Shown here one piece after another: positions 1 through 6,400 of a stretch of DNA of 10,085 nt. The DNA lies in the NCBI GenBank assembly GCA_913061025.1, contig CAJXUJ010000034.1, positions 1 to 10,085 on the forward strand, written 5' to 3'. The position numbers and the translations under genes are program-made. The stretch is from an uncultured Actinomycetes bacterium. Its GTDB lineage: Bacteria; Actinomycetota; Actinomycetes; S36-B12. The notes below the pieces were generated by a model. It ran no database searches. It was not told the DNA's origin and was given only the letters and a program-made list of their open reading frames with translations. Numbering within the stretch: position 1 is the stretch's first letter; the number at the start of each line of letters is the position of its first letter.

Positions 1-941
1 CCAAGTTGATCACCCTCGTAGGTGTACCAAGCACCGGACTTGTTGACGATGCCCGCTTCCACACCGAGGTCGATCAGCGAACCTTCACGCGAGATTCCCT
101 CGCCGTAGAGGATGTCGAACTCGGCCTGCTTGAACGGCGGGGCAACCTTGTTCTTGACGACCTTCACCCGAGTGCGGTTACCGACCGCCTCGGTGCCGCC
201 CTTGAGCGTCTCGATACGGCGGACATCGAGACGAACGGATGAGTAGAACTTCAGCGCCTTTCCACCGGTGGTGGTTTCGGGCGAGCCGAACATCACACCG
301 ATCTTCTCGCGCAGCTGGTTGATGAAGATCGCGGAGGTGTGGGTGCTGCTGAGCGCACCGGCCATCTTGCGCAGCGCCTGGCTCATCAAGCGCGCCTGCA
401 GGCCGACATGCGAATCGCCCATCTCACCTTCGATCTCAGCGCGCGGCACGAGTGCGGCCACCGAGTCGATCACGATGAGGTCGATCGCACCCGACCGGAC
501 CAGGGTGTCGGCGATTTCCAGCGCCTGCTCACCGGTGTCCGGTTGGGAGACGTAGAGGTTGTCGAGATCCACACCCAGCGCCTGCGCGTACTCGGGGTCG
601 AGCGCGTGCTCGGCGTCGATGAAGGCCGCAAGTCCCCCGGATGCTTGAACGCTCGCGATGGCATGCAGGGCAACCGTGGTCTTACCGGACGACTCCGGCC
701 CGTAGACCTCGATGATGCGTCCACGTGGCAGACCCCCGATGCCCAGCGCCACATCCAGGGCGATGGATCCGGTGGGGATGACCTCGATCGGTGCCCGTCC
801 CTCTTCACCGAGGCGCATCACCGACCCTTTACCGAACTGCCGCTCGATCTGCGACAGGGCTGACTCCAGCGCCTTTTCGCGATCATCGGACGCGCTGATC
901 GACGTCAGCGGGGTGCTGGACTTGGCATTCTTGGCGGCCAT
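1..941 (-). CDS. recA: RecA recombinase, 3' end truncated by window edge
   Basis: Encodes the ATP-dependent strand-exchange protein that forms filaments on single-stranded DNA and triggers LexA self-cleavage. About 313 residues are visible from the ATG at 941; the C-terminus runs off the left edge. Walker A GPESSGKT is at residues 81-88. The Walker B stretch LIVIDSVAAL and the L2-region motif FINQLREKIGVMFG follow in the expected order, as do GGKALKFYSSVRLDIRR and KVVKNKVAPPFKQAEF. The start is supported by GAGGAGA (953-947), 5 nt upstream of ATG. The N-terminus (about 20 residues, Ser/Thr/Ala rich) is longer than in mycobacteria before the REKAL core begins. No intein interrupts the visible part, unlike M. 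tuberculosis. Upstream lie an apparent LexA-independent damage promoter and a distal LexA box. recX, the usual downstream partner, would lie outside the window. Identification is certain. Confidence 0.98.
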   Translation of the reverse strand, partial: MAAKNAKSSTPLTSISASDDREKALESALSQIERQFGKGSVMRLGEEGRAPIEVIPTGSIALDVALGIGGLPRGRIIEVYGPESSGKTTVALHAIASVQASGGLAAFIDAEHALDPEYAQALGVDLDNLYVSQPDTGEQALEIADTLVRSGAIDLIVIDSVAALVPRAEIEGEMGDSHVGLQARLMSQALRKMAGALSSTHTSAIFINQLREKIGVMFGSPETTTGGKALKFYSSVRLDVRRIETLKGGTEAVGNRTRVKVVKNKVAPPFKQAEFDILYGEGISREGSLIDLGVEAGIVNKSGAWYTYEGDQL

Positions 942-946
942 CGTGT

Positions 947-953
947 TCTCCTC
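947..953 (-). promoter_or_regulatory. Shine-Dalgarno site of recA
   Basis: On the minus strand GAGGAGA lies 5 nt before the recA ATG at 941. It is a strong match to the anti-SD and fixes the start codon. Confidence 0.8.
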
Positions 954-974
954 GCGGTTGATCTGATGCAGCGG

Positions 975-996
975 ACGCTAGGTGCACCCTGTGACA
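975..996 (-). promoter_or_regulatory. RecA-NDp (PafBC-type) promoter of recA
   Basis: On the minus strand TGTCACAG (996-989) is followed by an 8-nt spacer, GGTGCACC, and the -10 hexamer TAGCGT (980-975). The published actinobacterial RecA-NDp/PafBC motif is TGTCRGTG-N8-TANNNT. This site matches 6 of 8 upstream positions, the exact spacer and the -10 pattern. The predicted transcription start near 968 gives a leader of about 27 nt that contains the SD. TGTCAC is also half of an inverted repeat, GTGACtGTCAC (1001-991), and the spacer is itself a palindrome. In M. tuberculosis recA has the same order: LexA-independent promoter proximal, LexA promoter distal. Activity is inferred, not shown. Confidence 0.7.
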
Positions 997-1105
997 GTCA
1001 CCCGCCCGATTCCATCCCCCGCCTCGACCTGGGGATCGGATTCCGGTTCTCCCCGCGCCTGTGGAAGCGTCGCGTGGAGTGTGCGGATTCCTGCCAACAG
1101 CCGCG

Positions 1106-1111
1106 AAACTA
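1106..1111 (-). promoter_or_regulatory. possible -10 of a LexA-controlled distal recA promoter
   Basis: TAGTTT (1111-1106, minus strand) fits the actinobacterial TANNNT -10 pattern and starts 2 nt after the LexA box. A LexA-bound box would cover the spacer. It includes the TAG stop codon of the MFS gene. No good -35 hexamer is visible 17-18 nt upstream (GCCGTT or CGCCGT), so the call is weak. It resembles M. tuberculosis recA P2, where a TANNNT -10 directly follows the box. Confidence 0.35.
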
Positions 1112-2410
1112 CATCGAACGCGTGTTCGAACGGCGCCGACACGCCGGCAGACTGGCCCATACCGCCAACCCGATCACCGGGATGGCCGCCACCGCGTTCA
1201 GTACCGCGTAGCTCGACCACCACACGACAAGCCCGGCCACGACTCCCCCGAGCGCCCCGGCCACGTTCATCGTGAGGTCCGACAGGCCCTGCACCGAGGG
1301 TCGTTCCCGCGGCTCCACCTCATCGGTGACCAGGGTGGATCCGGCGATCAGGGTGCACGACCACCCCAGGCCCAGCAGGAACAGCCCGATCCCGAGGGTC
1401 ACGACGTCGTCGGCAGCCGAGAGTCCACTGATCACGCAGGCCGCCAGCAAGATGGCCACACCGGCGAAGATCACCTGGATCCGACCGAAGCGATCGACCG
1501 CCATACCGACCAAGGGAGAGAACGCGTACATGCCGGCCACGTGAACGCTGATCACCAGGCCGATCAACTGCAGCCGCACGTCCACATGCGCCATGTGGAC
1601 CGGGGTCATGACCATCACCATCACCATGGCGACGTGGCCGATCGCCACCGCACCGATCCCCAGCACCGCCCGCGGGCGGGTCTTCAGGTGCTCGATGCCA
1701 TCGCGCAACCTCGGGTGCACCACTCCGGGACCGTCGGCCCCCCGCAATCTCAGGGACTCTCGATACGGATCCGGGCGCAGGAAGATCAACAGCAGCGCGA
1801 CTGTCGCGAACGTGACCACTGCGGCGACCAGGTACGGCCCGGTGAGCTGCGGAAGATTCCAGGCGAGTGCCCAGCGCCCACTGACGTCCAGGAGATTGGG
1901 TCCGGCGACGGCGCCGATGGTGGCTCCCCAGACCACAAAGGACAGACTCCGGGCGCGGTGCCGAGGGGTCGCAAGATCGGTGGCCGCATACCGAGCCTGA
2001 AGCCCCGCGGCCGACGCCACACCCACAAGGAGGCATCCCGCGTACACCCCGAACAGTGACCGTTGGACCGTACTGACGACGACGACGATGGCGCCCAAGA
2101 AGCCCAGGCCGTAGCCGAGGGACAACGCAGCGCGCCGACCCCGGGTGAGCGCGAGTCTGGCCAGCGGCAACGCCAGCAGGGCGGCACCGACAACACCGAA
2201 GGTTTGTGCCAATCCCGCCGCCGCCTCGCTGCCGCTGAGGGATGCCGCGATCAGCGCACCGGCCGGAAGCGATCCGGCAACAGCCACTCCGCCGAGTACC
2301 TGACTGCCCGCGAGCGTCGCGACACTGCGCTTCTGCAGTGCGTGGACCGACGAGGTATCCAGCGGGTCAATGGGTTCGACGATGTCGGGGATCTCCCCCG
2401 TTGCGCTCAT
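1109..2410 (-). CDS. MFS transporter, substrate unknown
   Basis: A 433-residue major facilitator superfamily permease, predicted in the cytoplasmic membrane with about 12 hydrophobic segments between residues 30 and 425 and a central polar loop near 212-247. The cytoplasmic N-terminus (1-28) is acidic. Signature stretches include the TM2-3 loop LALTRGRRAA (86-95) and a conserved-looking second-half block. That block has a Met/His-rich helix (259-276, VAMVMVMVMTPVHM) followed by HVAGMYAFSPLVGMAVDRFGR (290-310). The DRFGR is the repeat of the MFS loop 2-3 motif. The ATG overlaps the stop of the sulfotransferase gene by 4 nt (ATGA), so the two are almost certainly co-transcribed and translationally coupled. 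The last codons contain the recA LexA box. The partner suggests export of a sulfated or small organic compound, but this is conjecture; drug efflux is equally possible. Confidence 0.9.
   Translation of the reverse strand: MSATGEIPDIVEPIDPLDTSSVHALQKRSVATLAGSQVLGGVAVAGSLPAGALIAASLSGSEAAAGLAQTFGVVGAALLALPLARLALTRGRRAALSLGYGLGFLGAIVVVVSTVQRSLFGVYAGCLLVGVASAAGLQARYAATDLATPRHRARSLSFVVWGATIGAVAGPNLLDVSGRWALAWNLPQLTGPYLVAAVVTFATVALLLIFLRPDPYRESLRLRGADGPGVVHPRLRDGIEHLKTRPRAVLGIGAVAIGHVAMVMVMVMTPVHMAHVDVRLQLIGLVISVHVAGMYAFSPLVGMAVDRFGRIQVIFAGVAILLAACVISGLSAADDVVTLGIGLFLLGLGWSCTLIAGSTLVTDEVEPRERPSVQGLSDLTMNVAGALGGVVAGLVVWWSSYAVLNAVAAIPVIGLAVWASLPACRRRSNTRSM
1114..1129 (-). promoter_or_regulatory. LexA binding site (SOS box) for recA
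   Basis: TCGAAC-N4-GTTCGA is a perfect match to the actinobacterial/mycobacterial LexA operator, with fully complementary 6-nt half sites. It lies 172 nt upstream of the recA ATG and inside the last codons of the upstream MFS gene, where it encodes Ser-Asn-Thr-Arg-Ser just before the stop. I saw no second GAAC-N4-GTTC site in the window. Placement upstream of recA, in the same direction, makes recA the obvious target. It could also act as a roadblock to transcription arriving from the MFS gene. Confidence 0.85.
1580..1600. repeat. perfect 9-bp inverted repeat inside the MFS gene
   Basis: The arms GTCCACATG (1580-1588) and CATGTGGAC (1592-1600) are exact reverse complements around a 3-nt centre. 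It encodes the Val-His-Met-Ala-His-Val-Asp stretch of the Met/His-rich helix. A short CAT/CAC triplet run follows at about 1611-1626. It is probably a by-product of the alternating His/Met/Val codons. Confidence 0.5.
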
Positions 2411-3120
2411 GACGTTTCACCCTTTCCGTGCGCTTTTCCGTGCGCCAGATGCTCGGACAACGACGACGCCACAACGGCAGCGTCTACCGGAAAGCCGAGC
2501 CGCGTGAGTGCCGACACGACAATCTGCGGATCCTTCGACCACCGGTCGTGCTCGATCATCACGGCCCGGTCCGGACCCAGAAGCGACGTGACCGTTTCCA
2601 TCGCATCGTGCAGATTCCGCGTGCTGCGTTCGAGTGCCGTAACAGCGTCCGGGTGGTCAGCCCACCACCCGCTTGTCGCGGCGGCCTTCGGGTCGCGCAC
2701 GTTCATCAGGTAGCCGATGCCCGGGAGCAACTCGTTCAAGAAAAGCAGGTGGTTGGCAAGGACGTCAGCGTCCTCGAAGTGGCCCACCTCGTACCGGACT
2801 TCCTTGAAGCCGGCCCAACGCGTATCAGGCTTGGGGCGCAGGAGGAAGTCGATGACGTGGCGTCGCTGATCGGTGAGGACGGCCGCCGGATCGAGCCGGG
2901 CCGTGCCGAACCAGGGGTGGTGAGGCTTACCCGAATGGTGTCGGTCGCCGGCCGCAGCGATCGCATCCACGTAGGACTGGATTCCCCGAAGTGCGCCGTA
3001 GTTCTCACCACGGATGATCGTGTGCGGATGAGCGTTGATCGCGGCCTGGAGCGCGGTGCTGCCCGAACGGCCGAACGTCACGATCGTCAGGAATCGCAAC
3101 TCACGCTCGGTGTCGGTCAC
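2407..3120 (-). CDS. sulfotransferase family protein (PAPS-dependent, small)
   Basis: A 237-residue cytosolic protein that resembles bacterial PAPS-dependent sulfotransferases, which move a sulfuryl group from PAPS to a hydroxyl or amine acceptor. The 5'-phosphosulfate loop is TFGRSGSTALQAAINAHP (15-32). The 3'-phosphate-binding region is LMNVRDPKAAATSGWW (138-153), with Arg142 and Ser150 in the expected places. GFKEVRY (104-110) matches the segment found between them in this family. The start is GTG at 3120, because the family N-terminus (a short beta strand leading into the P-loop) begins right there; AAGG lies 7 nt upstream, a weak SD. The C-terminus carries a duplicated Ala-His-Gly-Lys. 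It follows the DUF3046 gene by 44 bp and overlaps the MFS gene by 4 nt. The acceptor cannot be read from sequence. The family call is firm; activity is inferred. Confidence 0.85.
   Translation of the reverse strand: MTDTERELRFLTIVTFGRSGSTALQAAINAHPHTIIRGENYGALRGIQSYVDAIAAAGDRHHSGKPHHPWFGTARLDPAAVLTDQRRHVIDFLLRPKPDTRWAGFKEVRYEVGHFEDADVLANHLLFLNELLPGIGYLMNVRDPKAAATSGWWADHPDAVTALERSTRNLHDAMETVTSLLGPDRAVMIEHDRWSKDPQIVVSALTRLGFPVDAAVVASSLSEHLAHGKAHGKGETS
2422..2445 (-). repeat. 12-bp tandem duplication at the 3' end of the sulfotransferase gene
   Basis: Two adjacent 12-bp units (2422-2433 and 2434-2445) share TTTCCGTGCGC on the plus strand. They encode the repeated tetrapeptide AHGK near the C-terminus. 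The repeat is in frame and outside the catalytic core, so it looks like a harmless slippage product. Confidence 0.6.
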
Positions 3121-3136
3121 CCCAAAACCTTAGGGG
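3120..3136 (-). promoter_or_regulatory. hairpin covering the sulfotransferase ribosome binding site
   Basis: On the minus strand CCCCTAAGG is followed by TTTTGGGG, whose last G is the first base of the GTG start. CCCC pairs with GGGG and AA with TT, leaving a tight loop that includes the AAGG SD-like bases. If it forms in the mRNA it would mask both SD and start codon and lower initiation. The structure is short and has a T-T mismatch, so its strength is uncertain. Confidence 0.35.
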
Positions 3137-3141
3137 CTACG

Positions 3142-3159
3142 GGGCGTGGAATAACGCCC
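3142..3159 (-). terminator. stem-loop just after the DUF3046 gene, possible partial terminator
   Basis: Minus strand GGGCGT-TATTCC-ACGCCC forms a 6-bp GC-rich stem with a 6-nt loop, starting 5 nt after the DUF3046 stop. No U-tract follows directly; a run of four T occurs about 14 nt later. It could attenuate read-through into the sulfotransferase-MFS pair or protect a 3' end. Confidence 0.4.
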
Positions 3160-3164
3160 ATCGA

Positions 3165-3356
3165 TCAACGCAAGAACGACGGCACGTCCACAACCTCGCA
3201 GACCGCCCGCCAGACCACGACGGTGTCGTCGCCGCGTTCGAAGCAGCCGGAGACGGTGTCGCCCAGGGCGGGCAGCACGACGTCACTGGCCCAACTGGCC
3301 GCGTAGTCCTCACCGAGGACCGCGTTGAGGCGTTCCCAGAAGTCACTCCTACGCAC
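3165..3356 (-). CDS. DUF3046 protein, function unknown
   Basis: A 63-residue protein of the DUF3046 family, the small protein usually encoded directly upstream of recA in actinobacteria (Rv2738c in M. tuberculosis). The family pattern is clear: an N-terminal R-R-S-D-F-W-E-R, then GEDYAASWASDVVLPALG, then VVVWRAVCEVVDVPSFLR at the C-terminus. The GTG at 3356 is chosen because the family begins two or three residues before the FW pair and because GGAGG lies 9 nt upstream. Upstream in-frame starts would add an Arg/Pro-rich stretch not typical of the family. It has no membrane segment or signal peptide. Its role is unknown; conserved position suggests a link to recA or recX, but that is inference. 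Here, unusually, two genes separate it from recA. Confidence 0.88.
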   Translation of the reverse strand: MRRSDFWERLNAVLGEDYAASWASDVVLPALGDTVSGCFERGDDTVVVWRAVCEVVDVPSFLR

Positions 3357-3433
3357 GCGGGCTATCCTCCGCGAGGGCGGTTCGGGCCGCCGCACCACCC
3401 CGCTGGAGGCACTCGGTTCTAGGAGCGCACGTG
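3357..3433. promoter_or_regulatory. divergent intergenic region between DUF3046 and lhr
   Basis: This 74-77 bp gap must hold, or closely adjoin, the promoters of both the DUF3046-sulfotransferase-MFS transcript (minus) and lhr-nei2 (plus). It contains a GGCGG-TTCGGG-CCGCC hairpin (3376-3391). The DUF3046 SD is on the minus strand near 3366-3370 and the lhr SD is at 3421-3425. I find no convincing -35/-10 pair, LexA box or PafBC-type motif in it. Either lhr uses a weak promoter or the core elements lie in the neighbouring coding sequence. Confidence 0.45.
3421..3425 (+). promoter_or_regulatory. Shine-Dalgarno site of lhr
   Basis: AGGAG lies 8 nt before ATG 3434 and 5 nt before the in-frame GTG 3431. 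The spacing favours the ATG, though the two starts differ by only one residue. Confidence 0.7.
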
Positions 3434-6400
3434 ATGGCACAGGCCGCCACGATCGGCCCCGATGGGCTTAGCCCATGGGCCCGCACCTGGGTCGAGCGAG
3501 CACTCGGTGCCCCCACGGCGATCCAGTCCGAGGCGTGGCCGGTTCTTGCGTCCAACCGCGATGCAGTGCTCGTCGCGCCTACCGGTTCGGGGAAGACTCT
3601 CGCGGCGTTCCTTGCATCCCTCGATTCTCTGGCCCACACACCGCCCGAGGAGCGCGGTCGGGTCCTCTACATATCGCCACTGAAGGCACTCGCGTCCGAC
3701 ATCGAGCGCAATCTGCGCAGCCCCCTCGTCGGACTCGAACAGGTGGCCGCCGAGGACGGCGTAGAGATCCCGACGATCACCGTCGGCATCCGCACGGGCG
3801 ATACCCCGCAGTCCGAGCGCACCCGACAGGCCAAGAACCCACCCGATGTCTGGATCACCACACCCGAATCCTTGTTCCTGCTTCTCACCTCGCAGGCCCG
3901 CTCGGCCCTCGCGGGGGTGCGGACCGTCATCATCGACGAGGTCCATGCCCTCGCGGACACCAAGAGGGGTGCGCACCTGGCGTTGTCGCTCGAACGCCTC
4001 GACGAACTGCTCCCCCAGCCGGCCCAGCGGATCGCGCTCTCCGCAACGGTGTCACCGGTATCCGAAGTGGTCCGCTACGTGCGCAGCACCGATCCGGAGT
4101 CGGTCATCGTCGTTAGTCCCAGCATCGAAAAACAGATAGCCATCAGTGTCGAATCACCGGTGGATGATTTTCGCGATATCGGAAGTACCGCACGCGATGA
4201 GTACGGCAACGACATCGTCACCGGCAGCTCAGCCGGAGACGCGGATCGATCATCGGTATGGCCGGCGATCGCCGAGCGTGTGGTGGACATCATCGATCAG
4301 CATCGATCCACGATCGTCTTCGTCAACTCGCGTCGGTTGGCCGAACGCCTGACCGCGCGCATCAACGACGTCGCCGAAGCGCGCGAGATGAGCGCACCCG
4401 TCGCGCAGGCCCACCACGGATCCGTCTCGAAAGACGTCCGGCGCGGTATCGAGGACGATCTCAAGTCCGGCCGACTGCGCGCGGTCGTGGCAACCAGCTC
4501 CATGGAACTCGGGATCGACATGGGCGCGGTGGATGTGGTGGTGCAAATCCAATCCCCGGTATCGGTGGCCAGCGGACTCCAGCGGGTGGGCCGCGCCGGT
4601 CATGGCGTCGGTCAGGTGAGCGTCGGGCACATCATCAGCACCCACGCCCACGATCTACTCGTCGCGACGACGATTGCCGGCCGCATGGACGAGCGCGCCA
4701 TCGAGGAGATTCGACTCCCCTCCCTGCCCCTGGACGTGCTCGCTCAACAGATCGTCGCGATGTGCGCCATGGACGAGTGGACGGTGGACGCACTGCTCGC
4801 CGTGGTGCGACGTGCGGCATCGTTCTCGAACCTCACCGAATCCCTACTCGTCAGCGTCTTGAACATGCTTTCGGGGACCTACCCCTCCGATCGTTTCGCC
4901 GAGTTGCGTCCGCGCATCGTGTGGGATCGGGCGAGCGGAGTCCTCAGTGGACGACCGGGCGCGGCGCGGTTGGCCGTCACCAACGCCGGAACCATTCCGG
5001 ACAGGGGCCTATTCGGGGTGCACATCGCCACGGAGGGGTTCCCGCGGGTCGGAGAACTCGACGAGGAGATGGTCTACGAGTCGCGGGTGGGGGAAGTCAT
5101 CACGTTGGGTGCCAGCACCTGGCGCATCATGGAAATCACCCACGATCGGGTCCTGGTGTCGCCGGCCCCGGGGGCGCTGGGTCGAATGCCGTTCTGGCAC
5201 GGGGACGCCCTGGGGCGACCAGCACACCTCGCCGGCGCCATCGGCGCGGCCGCCCGAGACCGCCACTCCGACATCCCGGCGCTGGAGTCTTACCTCGCCG
5301 ATCAGCAGGCCAGCACCGGGCTGATTCCCGACGAAGCGAACCTGCTCATCGAGGCCTTCCGCGATGAGATCGGCGACTGGCGCGTGGTGCTGCACTCTCC
5401 CTACGGTGCCCGCGTTCACGCACCCTGGGCGCTGGCGGCGTCACGACTCCTGTCCGATCGGTTGGGTATCGACGCCCAGGTGATGCACGCCGACGACGGC
5501 ATCGTTGTGCGTTTGCCGGACTACATCCCGGCAACGGAATCGGACTCACAGGTAGCCGTGTCCGAGTCCGACCACGTACTCGGCGAGGTCCTCGACGCCC
5601 TCACTATCAATCCATCGGACATCGAGGCGCTGATCCATGCGGACATCACCGGGTCGGCACTGTTCGCCTCCCGATTCCGCGAGTGCGCTGGCCGTTCGTT
5701 GCTGCTGCCGCGACGCCGACCCGATCGGCGTACCCCGCTCTGGCAACAACGGCAGCGAGCAGGACAACTGCTGCAGGTCGCGTCGGACTATCCGGACTTC
5801 CCGATCGTTCTGGAGACGATGCGCGAGTGCCTGCAGGATGTCTACGATGTCCCCGCACTGGTTCACTTGCTGGAGGCCATCGACTCCGGTGCCGTGCGCA
5901 TCTCGACGACCGTCACCGACCACCCGAGTCCCTTTGCACGATCGCTGCTCTTCGGCTACGTCGCGAACTTCCTCTACGAAGGCGATGCCCCGCTCGCCGA
6001 ACGCCGCGCGCAGGCTCTCTCGATAGATACCGAATTGCTCGCCGACCTCCTCGGCACCGCGGAATTGCGCAGCCTGCTTGACATCGACGCGATCGCCGAG
6101 GTCGAGGACGAGATCGGCCACCGATCGGTGAACACCCGCGCCCGCAACCTCGAGGACGCCGCCGATCTCCTTCGCGTGCTAGGACCTCTCGATCCACGAA
6201 CCGCCCATGAGGTTGGCGTCGAGTCCGCCTGGCTCGACGAACTCGTCGCGGCGGGCCGTGCCATCACCGTCACCGTGGCCGGCGATCGACGGGTAGCCGC
6301 GATCGAGGATGCCGCACGGTTGCGCGACGCACTCGGAGTGGTGTTGCCCCCCGGCATTCCCGACGCCCACCTCGAGCCGGTCGACGACCCACTCACCGAT

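Noticed and set aside
1..941. Possible RecA intein, as in some mycobacteria
   Set aside because: The reading is continuous through the P-loop, L1 and L2 regions where inteins are known; only residues beyond about 313 are unseen.
1061..2059. 332-residue open frame on the plus strand opposite the MFS gene
   Set aside because: It is very rich in Arg, His, Gln and Asp with no hydrophobic core. It is the antisense of a clear membrane protein, a usual artefact in high-GC DNA.
3165..3440. Longer DUF3046 starting at 3440 (91 residues)
   Set aside because: It would run into the lhr start and add an atypical Arg/Pro-rich leader. GGAGG 9 nt before GTG 3356 fits the family length.
4244..4308. GGATCGAT / ATCGATCC inverted repeat with a 49-nt interval in lhr
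   Set aside because: It is inside conserved-frame coding sequence with many GATC-containing codons, and the interval is too long for a likely operator.
4258..5367. 369-residue plus-strand frame inside lhr
   Set aside because: Arg/Gly/His-rich low-complexity translation in a shifted frame of a gene whose helicase motifs run uninterrupted.
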